Below are positions 1 to 7,338 of a stretch of DNA of 29,258 bases, in pieces. A program made the translations under genes and the position numbers. The DNA comes from Bacteroidota bacterium (GTDB lineage Bacteria > Bacteroidota > Bacteroidia > Cytophagales > Cyclobacteriaceae). Within the stretch, counting starts at the first letter, position 1, and every line of letters begins with the position of its first letter. Location of the stretch: assembly GCA_003242315.1 (NCBI GenBank), contig QGUY01000013.1:1-29258 (forward strand), in the 5' to 3' direction. Under the pieces are notes generated by a model, which worked only from the letters and a program-made list of their open reading frames with translations, was not told the origin of the DNA and searched no databases.

Positions 1-167
1 AGGTCAGTTTCGTCGGTTCTATCGCCTATCGCTTCCGTCCTTACCTTGAACATGCGGCGCATGATTGTGGCGTTGAAATCACTACCATCGTCCAGCATCC
101 TATGGACGGCCTGGTGAAGTACCACTGCATTACAGTCCCTGAATCCGTCGGCGACGGCAATCGGTAG
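1..167 (+). CDS. N-acetylglucosamine/N-acetylmuramate kinase (BadF/BadG/BcrA/BcrD ATPase family), C-terminal fragment
   Basis: An open frame enters from the left edge (first full codon at 3) and stops at TAG 165-167, giving the last 54 residues. The segment FVGSIAYRFRPYL, then a Q-x-P-M-x-G-L-x-x-Y-H ending, resembles the C-terminus of Bacteroidota BadF/BadG-type GlcNAc kinases and of the related MurNAc kinase MurK. The family phosphorylates cytoplasmic GlcNAc or MurNAc with ATP so that it can enter central metabolism or the MurQ etherase route. The catalytic part lies outside the window, so the sugar specificity cannot be read. Its position in front of a DigH-like hydrolase, SusC/SusD and a NagZ fusion fits the intracellular step of an amino-sugar salvage locus. 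The family call rests on a short C-terminal pattern remembered from homologues. Confidence 0.7.
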   Translation, partial: VSFVGSIAYRFRPYLEHAAHDCGVEITTIVQHPMDGLVKYHCITVPESVGDGNR

Positions 168-201
168 CACCCATGTGTTCTATTGTTCCTGCGTGATCTA
201 T

Positions 202-270
202 GTGGTTCAAAAAGAGGTGCTGCGAAATATCTGAACCACAAAGGGAGCATAGGGCACATAGGGTGGTTCA
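202..270. repeat. Three-copy GTGGTTCA inverted-repeat element in the kinase-GHL10 intergenic region
   Basis: GTGGTTCA occurs at 202-209 and 263-270, and its reverse complement TGAACCAC at 232-239. The first pair extends to 9 bp (TGTGGTTCA 201-209 with TGAACCACA 232-240). The middle copy can therefore pair with either flank, giving two mutually exclusive stem-loops. The second arm carries short direct repeats (AAGGGAGCATAGGG, then CACATAGGG) like the ACCACAAAGG-type interspersed repeats found between genes in many bacteria. It may be a REP-like element or part of the 5' leader of the GHL10 gene. Confidence 0.6.
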
Positions 271-295
271 CTTTATGAGAGAATTCTTGCAGGCT

Positions 296-1825
296 ATGAG
301 ATACTTTTCGCTTTTTCTCGGTTTGCTCGCGGCGCTGACTTCCATGGCACAGGAACATCCCAAACGCGAGCTTCGCGCGGCGTGGATTGCAACCGTGTCA
401 AACATCGATTGGCCTTCAAAACCCGGACTAAACGCTTATGATCAACAGGCGGAATACACGCATCTGCTCGACATCCTGAAAGGCGTGGGCATGAATGCCG
501 TTATCGTTCAGGTTCGTCCCACCGCTGATGCATTCTATCCTTCCTCTTACGAGCCGTGGTCAGAATTTCTAACGGGTCAGCAAGGGAAAAGTCCCGAACC
601 GTACTACAATCCGCTTGCATTCATGATCGCGGAAGCACACAAACGCTGCATGGAATTTCACGCATGGTTCAATCCGTATCGCGTAAGTATAAGAGACTCC
701 GCAACATTTGCAGCGAATCATCCTTTCCACAGCCACCCCGAGTGGTTCGTAAAATATGGTGGCAGATGGTACTACGATCCCGGACATCCCGGCGCACAGG
801 AGTATGTGCTTCAAACCATCATTGAAATTGTCCGTCATTACGATCTCGATGCGGTTCATTTCGACGATTACTTTTATCCGTATCGAATTGCGGGAGAAGT
901 TTTTCCGGACAGCTGCAGCTATCAGGACTATGGCCAGGCGTACGCCAATATTGATGACTGGCGGCGGAGCAACGTCGACTTTTTCGTTCGGGAACTTTCC
1001 GCGCGCATCAAGCAGGAAAAGCCGCACGTAAAATTCGGGATAAGTCCGTTTGGTGTGTGGCGGAATGACGACAAGGATCCTGAGGGATCGCGCACCAGGG
1101 CTGGACAAACAAACTACGACGACCTTTATGCCGATGTGCTGAAATGGCTGAAGGAAGGGTGGATCGATTACGTCACGCCGCAACTGTACTGGCACATCGG
1201 GTTTGAAGTCGCCGATTACTCCGTGCTTGTCGACTGGTGGAGCAAGCACAGCTATGGAAGACAACTATTCATCGGACAGGCAGCGTATCGGATCGGGCGC
1301 GCCGGTTGGGAAGATCCCGATGAGCTTGCCAATCAAATCGCCCTCAATCGAACGTACCAGGAGATCGGTGGCAGCATGTACTTCAGCGCAAAGGTTTTCG
1401 CAGAAGACCGTCTCGGCATCAACGCGAAAATGAAATCGATCTATCCCTCCCCTGCTCTCGTGCCTGCTATGAGCTGGATCGACACCACGGCACCTTCAGC
1501 ACCTACCATTCAACAGGTTGGTGGCAGCCAGACTGACGGTGTGATGCTCTCGTGGGCGGACACAACCGATGCTGCATATTATGTCGTTTACAGGTTCCAA
1601 CAAGGAACGCAAATCTCAGCAGATAATCCCGCAAACATTACCGCCATCGTTCCGCGCCAACCATCCGCGTTACAATCCTGGCGTGACGCCACCGTTTCGA
1701 AGCGGACGTCATACATCTACGGCATCACCGCGGTCGACCGTACACACAACGAAAGCGAGCTGAGCCCCACCGTGAGTGTCAGAACACGCGGTAGGAAGGG
1801 CAGCGTTAGAGTGGGTAATCGGTGA
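296..1825 (+). CDS. Secreted GHL10 (DUF187) family glycoside hydrolase with C-terminal FN3-like domain, DigH-like
   Basis: A protein of 509 residues from ATG 296. It begins with a classical signal peptide (MRYFSLFLGLLAALTSMA, cleavage before Q). The frame stays open further upstream; ATG 275 is a plausible alternative, and ATG 200 would add a non-secretory extension. The mature protein starts with the family hallmark RELRAAWIATVSNIDWPS, followed by a TIM-barrel with QVRPTADAFY, HAWFNPYR, DAVHFDDYFYPY and ISPFGVWR segments. The last ~100 residues (after about 400) resemble a fibronectin type III domain (APTIQQVGG...LSW...YVVYR...TAVD). E. coli DigH, a GHL10 member, cleaves peptidoglycan glycan strands stripped of peptides, so a periplasmic or surface role on denuded glycan is a reasonable inference. 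No lipobox Cys is seen. The following gene is susC on the same strand, 167 nt downstream. Confidence 0.85.
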   Translation: MRYFSLFLGLLAALTSMAQEHPKRELRAAWIATVSNIDWPSKPGLNAYDQQAEYTHLLDILKGVGMNAVIVQVRPTADAFYPSSYEPWSEFLTGQQGKSPEPYYNPLAFMIAEAHKRCMEFHAWFNPYRVSIRDSATFAANHPFHSHPEWFVKYGGRWYYDPGHPGAQEYVLQTIIEIVRHYDLDAVHFDDYFYPYRIAGEVFPDSCSYQDYGQAYANIDDWRRSNVDFFVRELSARIKQEKPHVKFGISPFGVWRNDDKDPEGSRTRAGQTNYDDLYADVLKWLKEGWIDYVTPQLYWHIGFEVADYSVLVDWWSKHSYGRQLFIGQAAYRIGRAGWEDPDELANQIALNRTYQEIGGSMYFSAKVFAEDRLGINAKMKSIYPSPALVPAMSWIDTTAPSAPTIQQVGGSQTDGVMLSWADTTDAAYYVVYRFQQGTQISADNPANITAIVPRQPSALQSWRDATVSKRTSYIYGITAVDRTHNESELSPTVSVRTRGRKGSVRVGNR

Positions 1826-1850
1826 ATCAGTAGTCGGTGATCGTTGGAGT

Positions 1851-1937
1851 CGCGCGATCCGCGCGTCCCTGCTTCCAAAATCAGTGATATTCCCAAATCA
1901 CCGTTTTCAGTGATGCTTCTGCAGCGTCTTTTGGGAA
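1851..1937 (+). promoter_or_regulatory. Structured susC upstream region: GC hairpin, competing GTGAT/ATCAC stems and TTCCCAAA/TTTGGGAA inverted repeat
   Basis: Three nested signals lie between the GHL10 gene and susC. CGCGCG-atc-CGCGCG (1851-1865) is a 6-bp GC hairpin with no T-run. TCAGTGAT is directly repeated at 1881-1888 and 1907-1914, and the complementary ATCAC lies between them (1897-1901), so only one of two stems can form at a time. TTCCCAAA (1890-1897) and TTTGGGAA (1930-1937) form an 8-bp inverted repeat around the second stem. I found no convincing TTTG/TAnnTTTG promoter here. It could be a structured mRNA leader or an operator. Confidence 0.45.
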
Positions 1938-1992
1938 CATTTGGTAAGGGGCCTCTTTAGTTCCATGGCCTTCGAACAAACCAAAACAAACC

Positions 1993-4900
1993 ATGAAAAA
2001 AATTTTACAATGCTGCCTATGGGTATTGGCATTATTCCTCGCCCATAGTCATGTCGCTGCTCAAAGCACGGTCTCCGGCACTGTGCTGAATGCATCAGAC
2101 CAGACACCAATGCCTGGTGTCACCGTTGCGGTGAAGGGAAAGACACAAGGTACCGTAACCGATCGCGACGGTAGATTCACGATCACTGCTGATCCGGATG
2201 ATGTACTGGTCTTCAGTTTCGTCGGTATGGAGACGCAGGAAGTGCAAGTGGGTACATCCCGCGAAATCACGATAAGCCTGAACGAGAGCATCGCAAGCCT
2301 GCAGGAGATTGTGGTCGTGGGCTATGGCACTCAAAAGAAGTCAAACGTTACAGGTGCGGTCTCGTCTGTCGATACAAAGGTGCTTGACTCGCGGCCGATC
2401 GCAGATGCGGGGCGCGGCCTGCAAGGTACTACACCGGGCCTCAACATCGTGATACCAAGCGGTGAAGTCGGCTCTGACCCTCGCATGCGGATTCGCGGAC
2501 AGTTCGCCTCCCTTGAAGGAGGCTCCGCGCCGCTGATTCTTCTCGACAACGTGGAGATCCCTTCCATTCAATTGGTAAATCCCGATGACATCGAGTCGAT
2601 CTCTGTGTTGAAGGATGCTGCATCTGCCTCCATTTATGGCGCCAAGGCGGCATTCGGTGTGATCCTCATTACCACGAAGAAGGGCGCAAGATCGGAAGGC
2701 GTTAACGTGACCTACTCAGGTAACCTCTCCTTCCAAAATATTTCGAAAGATCTGAAGATGGGCACCATCGACGCGATGGAGTATACGTTGCACGCATTCG
2801 AACGCGTTGGCGCTACCCGCGCAGGCGCGTTCTGGATCGTTACACGTGAAGGTTTTGAGCGCGCGAAGGAATGGCAAGAGCGCTGGGGTGGCATTGTACA
2901 GCCGCATGATCCGATGTTGTATGGACGCGACTGGTACGTTGACGTCAACAACTTTAAGATCGGACTGCGGATGTACGATCCGTACGAGTTCATGATCAAG
3001 GAATGGACGCCGACGCAGCTGCACAACATTTCCGCAAATGGAATGAGCGGCAAGACTTCATACAATCTCAGCTTCGCCTATCTCGATCAAAGCGGGATGA
3101 CGAAGCCGGCGAAGCGCGACGACTTCCAGCGTTACAATGGAACTGTGCAGGTTAATACCCAGGTAAACGACTGGCTCGCGTTCAACGTTGGTGCGTTGTA
3201 TTCAAAACGCATGAAGCACTATCCGTATGCGACCAACTCAACAACTGCTGACCCGTGGTTGTATCTGTATCGCTGGGCTGCAACTTATCCGATGACAACG
3301 GAAGATGGTGATCCGATTCGCAGCCCCTATTACGAAATGCAAGCTGCCAACACTGCCTTTCAGGAAACGAACTACACGAGCCTCACTGGTGGCGTAACGA
3401 TCACTCCGGTAAAAAACTGGAGTATCAAATTCGACTTTACACATGCCAACCAGGAATACATCACCAAACGTCCTGGTACGCGCTTTACCGCGAGAAACTC
3501 GTGGGCAGCTGCCTTGCCTAAGTTCGATGAAAACGGCGAGCGCATTTATGTGAACGATGCGGGCGAGCGGGTATCGCCAACGGACCCCGGAGCAATGCCT
3601 GCGTATCAACTGGATATGACAACGTACACGGCGCCCGGCGCAAACCCGGATCACATATATCGCTATGTAAAGAACGATCAGTGGAATACGATCAACCTGT
3701 ACTCAACCTATGACCTGAGCATTAACGAGTCGCAAAACTTCAGGTTCATGCTCGGTATGAACCGTGTAGGATACACCAACGCATTCAACTGGTCGCAAAG
3801 AACACACCTGGTGGATATCACCAATCCCCAGTTTGACCTGGCTACCGGCACACAAACTTCACACGGTGGTGAATACTGGGAATCACAATTGGGATTCTTC
3901 GGACGCCTGAACTATAACTACCGCGAGAAATACCTGTTTGAAGCAAATCTCCGCTATGATGGTTCCTCGAAATTCCCGAGTCACCTGCAATGGCAGTGGT
4001 TCCCTTCCTTCTCTTTAGGATGGCGCGTCAACGAGGAACTCTGGATGGACTGGGCTAGTGTCTTTCTCGATGAGCTGAAGCTCCGTGCATCGTGGGGTTC
4101 TATCGGCGATCAAACCGTGCCCAACAACCTTTACATCCCGACAATGAATGGCGCGTTCAACGATTGGATCTTCGGTTCGGACAAGTTGTATCAGTTCGGA
4201 ACCCCCGCAGCTGTGTCGCAGTCTGTAACCTGGCAGGACATCGTCACCCTGGACATCGGTTTGGACGCACGCATACTCAACAGCGCGGTGGGAATTTCGT
4301 TCGACTGGTTCCAGCGCGATACAGAACGCATGATCATCGGACAGGGCGGCATCCCCGCGACCTTCGGTACGGTAGCACCCAAGAGCAACCTGGGCGCACT
4401 CAGGACAAAAGGTATCGAACTTATGCTCGACTATACAACGCAGTTTGACAACGGTCTGCAGCTGAGCTTTGTCGCAACCTTTGCCGACGCAGTAACCAAG
4501 ATTACGAAGTTCGGTGAGAGCAAGAGCATTGACGGATGGTATGTAGGAAAAACCTACGGTGAAATCTGGGGCTACGAAACCGATCGCCTGTATCAGGTTG
4601 ACGACTTTGTATACGACAACGACGGCAACCACGTAAAGGTGGTTACGGAAGGTGGCCATACCATCAATCAACTGGCGGATGAAAACGCTCCTACTCAGGG
4701 TGAACTTCAATCCGGCAACTTTGTATTCGGACCTGGCGATGTTAAGTTCAAAGACCTCAACAACGACGGAGTGATCAACGACGGCAACAGGGCTATCGAC
4801 GATCATGGCGATCTCAAGGTCATCGGAAACTCCACACCTCGCTATGAATACAGCTTCCGCATCAACGCCGGTTTCAAAGGCTTCGATCTTGGAATTTTCT

Positions 4901-5373
4901 TCCAGGGTATCGGCAAGCGCGACATTTGGGGTAACGGATTCCTCGCGATCCCTGGCTTCAACTCCGCTGACGGTGCCATGCCTCAGGCTATAGCAGGCAA
5001 CTTCTGGAAGCCTGATCGTACGAATGCGTTCTATCCGAGACCCTACAATCTCGCCGGCGCAAACACGGGAGGCAACATGCAAGTACAAACTCGCTACCTC
5101 CTCGATATGTCATACCTGCGCATCAAGAACATCACCTTCGGATACACGCTTCCGACTCGCCTGACGGAAAGAGTTCACCTGAACAGAGCACGGATATACA
5201 CGTCGCTGGAGAACTTCTTCACCTTCGACAACCTTGGCGACTTGCCGATCGATCCTGAGGTAATATCAGGCGTGTCGATGTGGCGAGATGACGACCAATA
5301 CAACCTTGGTCGTACCGGTGTTGGTGTTCCGACATTCAAGAGCGTGTCCTTCGGACTTCAACTAAGCTTCTAA
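1993..5373 (+). CDS. susC: SusC/RagA-family TonB-linked outer membrane transporter
   Basis: A protein of 1126 residues. It has a signal peptide (1-24, ...HSHVAA/Q), a carboxypeptidase-regulatory-like N-terminal domain (about 26-97, SGTVLNASDQTPMPGVTV, FSFVGMETQEV) and the SusC hallmark EIVVVGYGTQKKSNVTGAVS (about 105-124). A plug follows (ILLDNVEIPS, IESISVLKDAASASIYG), then a long beta-barrel ending in the aromatic FGLQLSF. No STN domain is present, and no sigma/anti-sigma pair adjoins it, so FecI/FecR-type control is not indicated here. SusC barrels import oligosaccharides or peptides across the outer membrane under a SusD lid, powered by TonB. The susD partner starts 11 nt downstream. The ligand cannot be read from the sequence; neighbouring DigH-like and NagZ-like enzymes suggest peptidoglycan-derived or other GlcNAc-containing fragments. 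Family certain, substrate inferred. Confidence 0.95.
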   Translation: MKKILQCCLWVLALFLAHSHVAAQSTVSGTVLNASDQTPMPGVTVAVKGKTQGTVTDRDGRFTITADPDDVLVFSFVGMETQEVQVGTSREITISLNESIASLQEIVVVGYGTQKKSNVTGAVSSVDTKVLDSRPIADAGRGLQGTTPGLNIVIPSGEVGSDPRMRIRGQFASLEGGSAPLILLDNVEIPSIQLVNPDDIESISVLKDAASASIYGAKAAFGVILITTKKGARSEGVNVTYSGNLSFQNISKDLKMGTIDAMEYTLHAFERVGATRAGAFWIVTREGFERAKEWQERWGGIVQPHDPMLYGRDWYVDVNNFKIGLRMYDPYEFMIKEWTPTQLHNISANGMSGKTSYNLSFAYLDQSGMTKPAKRDDFQRYNGTVQVNTQVNDWLAFNVGALYSKRMKHYPYATNSTTADPWLYLYRWAATYPMTTEDGDPIRSPYYEMQAANTAFQETNYTSLTGGVTITPVKNWSIKFDFTHANQEYITKRPGTRFTARNSWAAALPKFDENGERIYVNDAGERVSPTDPGAMPAYQLDMTTYTAPGANPDHIYRYVKNDQWNTINLYSTYDLSINESQNFRFMLGMNRVGYTNAFNWSQRTHLVDITNPQFDLATGTQTSHGGEYWESQLGFFGRLNYNYREKYLFEANLRYDGSSKFPSHLQWQWFPSFSLGWRVNEELWMDWASVFLDELKLRASWGSIGDQTVPNNLYIPTMNGAFNDWIFGSDKLYQFGTPAAVSQSVTWQDIVTLDIGLDARILNSAVGISFDWFQRDTERMIIGQGGIPATFGTVAPKSNLGALRTKGIELMLDYTTQFDNGLQLSFVATFADAVTKITKFGESKSIDGWYVGKTYGEIWGYETDRLYQVDDFVYDNDGNHVKVVTEGGHTINQLADENAPTQGELQSGNFVFGPGDVKFKDLNNDGVINDGNRAIDDHGDLKVIGNSTPRYEYSFRINAGFKGFDLGIFFQGIGKRDIWGNGFLAIPGFNSADGAMPQAIAGNFWKPDRTNAFYPRPYNLAGANTGGNMQVQTRYLLDMSYLRIKNITFGYTLPTRLTERVHLNRARIYTSLENFFTFDNLGDLPIDPEVISGVSMWRDDDQYNLGRTGVGVPTFKSVSFGLQLSF

Positions 5374-5384
5374 AACTCAGAACC

Positions 5385-7211
5385 ATGAAAAAATATCTTA
5401 TCATACTAGTAACCGTAGTCTCGATCATCTCGGGTTGCGACGAGTACCTGGATCGTCCGCCGTTAACCCAGATGAACGACGAAAACTACTGGACCAGTGA
5501 AAACAACCTCCGGTTGTTTGCCAACGCATTCTATCCTCAATACTTCGTTGGGTACAACGCCACATGGGGTGTCGACTATGCTCCGCTTCGTGGTTACTAC
5601 TTCTCTGACGACTTCACTACGACAGGGAAGCAAATCAACTTTGAAGCTCAGGCGCCGGATTCACGGGCCTCTTTCTCTGAAACAGCATCTTGGCTGACCA
5701 CGTACGCAGGTCCTACCTGGAACTTCTCCTGGGTACGAAAAGCAAACCTCATGCTCGAACGCGTGGAAATGATGAACGGCGATATTCTGGAAGAAGAAGC
5801 CTATAAGCATTGGAGCTCTGTGGCCCGCTTTTTCAGAGGCTATGAGTACAGCCGACTGGTAAGTGTGTTCGGTGACGTTCCGTACTACGATCGCGTGGTG
5901 GGGGACGCTGAACTCGACCTTCTGTACAAGGACAGAGATTCCAGAACGTTTGTGATGGATAAGGTATATGACGACTTCAAGTACGTGCTGGAAAATATGC
6001 GCCTCAATGATGGCAATCCTCAAAGCCTCAACCGCTACATCGCCGCCGGATTCATTTCGCGTTTCATGCTGTTCGAAGGGACCTGGCAAAAGTACCACCT
6101 GAACAACGAGGAAAAGGCAAAGCAATACCTTCAACTCGCCATCGATGCCGGCGACCTGGTACTCGAATCAGGATTGTGGTCATTCTCGAGCGACTTCCGA
6201 TCGCTCTTTGGATCAGAAGACCTTGCTGGTAACCCCGAGGTCCTCATGTATCGGAAATATGATGCAGCGATAGGCGTGACGCATCACGTAGCGTCGTATT
6301 CAAACATCACAGAAAGCCAAAGCCCGGCTGCAAATCTCGACCTTATCAAGTCGTTCATCGCCGTCGACGGTCAACCGTATCAACTTTCTTCGGTACCTGA
6401 TGCAGACAAGTTCGACATCGGAAGCCTTGTAGCCACCCGCGATCCTCGTTTTGAGGCCACATTCTGGGATGTACCTCGGGCACAATCGGCTACGCTGCTT
6501 TATGCAGACAAGTTCATCAGCAGGGAAGGCCCCACTTATGCTGGTGGTACTTATCCTCCGCAGTACGGCTCCAACACCAACACCAATGATGCGCCGGTAA
6601 TGCGACTCGCAGAAGTAGCGTTGAACTGGATCGAAGCGAAGGCCGAATTTGCCACCCTTGGTGGTCCGGAAGTAACGCAGGTAGACCTCGACGCATCCAT
6701 TAACGCCATCCGCAACAGACCGCTGGACGACGTTGCAATTGACAAGGGCATCCAGAAGACCGCACCCTTGTTGTTGGCCGCCATCCCGGATGATCCGGAT
6801 CGCGATGCTGACGTCCCGCCGCTGCTGTGGGAAATCCGTCGGGAACGCCGCATGGAGTTTGTGTATGAACACACACGGCTTATGGACATCAAGCGCTGGA
6901 AGAAAATTCGGTACATGGACGGCAGCGTCAACGAAGACCTCCTCCTCGGCCCCTGGGTCGATTTTCCCAACGAGTTTCCCGAGTGGCTCGTCGAGGCTAA
7001 GGTCGACAAGCTGAAAGTTCAGAAAGAAAATGGCACTGTCGTCACATACAACGGTTCCAACGACTCAGACATGGTGGGATTCTACATTCCAGAAAATGTC
7101 TCGAACCGGGATCCCTTTACGGATCGTGTGTACCTGGCGCCCGTAGGCAACAACCAAATCAGCGAATACGCCCAAAGGGGTTATACCTTAAGCCAGACGC
7201 CGGACTGGTAG
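5385..7211 (+). CDS. susD: SusD/RagB-family surface glycan-binding lipoprotein
   Basis: A protein of 608 residues with a lipoprotein signal peptide (MKKYLIILVTVVSIISGC, Cys18). The acidic DE right after the Cys matches the Bacteroidota lipoprotein export signal for surface display. The N-terminal part has the SusD-like pattern (YLDRPP, ENYWTSENNLRLFANAFYP) and the TPR-like helix RFFRGYEYSRLVSVFGDVPY. The C-terminal part has the RagB/SusD signature RRERRMEFVYEHTRLMDIKRW. It caps the SusC barrel and captures ligand at the cell surface. The gene lies 11 nt after susC, so the two are surely co-transcribed, and a strong intrinsic terminator follows the stop codon. Length is usual for the family. 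Ligand specificity is not visible. Confidence 0.95.
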   Translation: MKKYLIILVTVVSIISGCDEYLDRPPLTQMNDENYWTSENNLRLFANAFYPQYFVGYNATWGVDYAPLRGYYFSDDFTTTGKQINFEAQAPDSRASFSETASWLTTYAGPTWNFSWVRKANLMLERVEMMNGDILEEEAYKHWSSVARFFRGYEYSRLVSVFGDVPYYDRVVGDAELDLLYKDRDSRTFVMDKVYDDFKYVLENMRLNDGNPQSLNRYIAAGFISRFMLFEGTWQKYHLNNEEKAKQYLQLAIDAGDLVLESGLWSFSSDFRSLFGSEDLAGNPEVLMYRKYDAAIGVTHHVASYSNITESQSPAANLDLIKSFIAVDGQPYQLSSVPDADKFDIGSLVATRDPRFEATFWDVPRAQSATLLYADKFISREGPTYAGGTYPPQYGSNTNTNDAPVMRLAEVALNWIEAKAEFATLGGPEVTQVDLDASINAIRNRPLDDVAIDKGIQKTAPLLLAAIPDDPDRDADVPPLLWEIRRERRMEFVYEHTRLMDIKRWKKIRYMDGSVNEDLLLGPWVDFPNEFPEWLVEAKVDKLKVQKENGTVVTYNGSNDSDMVGFYIPENVSNRDPFTDRVYLAPVGNNQISEYAQRGYTLSQTPDW

Positions 7212-7254
7212 CGGTCTTGGGTACTGCTGTTTGAAGTGCGGGTTAGTTGAGTAA

Positions 7255-7290
7255 GGCCCCTCCCATGAACCCATGGCGAGGGGCTTTTTT
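7255..7290 (+). terminator. Rho-independent terminator after susD
   Basis: A 7-bp stem GCCCCTC (7256-7262) / GAGGGGC (7278-7284) with an inner stem CCATG/CATGG is followed directly by six T residues (7285-7290). It closes the susCD transcript and separates it from the hydrolase fusion gene. Confidence 0.9.
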
Positions 7291-7303
7291 GTACTTTTAC
7301 CCG

Positions 7304-7311
7304 TACGTTTG
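7304..7311 (+). promoter_or_regulatory. Candidate Bacteroidota -7 box (TACGTTTG) for the hydrolase fusion gene
   Basis: TACGTTTG matches the TAnnTTTG -7 consensus exactly. It lies after the susD terminator and 27 nt before the chosen ATG at 7339, which fits a short leader. No TTTG -33 element is found at the usual 19-21 nt spacing; the nearest TTTG (7288-7291) is only 12 nt away. The assignment is tentative. Confidence 0.35.
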
Positions 7312-7338
7312 AATCCCCTCCTGAATTACAACTTTACC

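Noticed and set aside
200..295. N-terminal extension of the GHL10 protein from ATG 200
   Set aside because: The added residues are basic and Cys-containing, run across the inverted-repeat element, and would bury the signal peptide.
569..1264. 231-codon minus-strand frame opposite the GHL10 gene
   Set aside because: The sense frame carries clear GHL10 motifs over the same span; the antisense product is featureless.
4015..5088. 357-codon open frame on the minus strand inside susC
   Set aside because: It lies fully opposite a certain SusC coding frame, has no recognisable domain, and reflects the codon bias of the sense strand.
7273..7338. N-terminal extension of the NagZ fusion from ATG 7273
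   Set aside because: This ATG lies inside the susD terminator, and the signal peptide starts cleanly at 7339.
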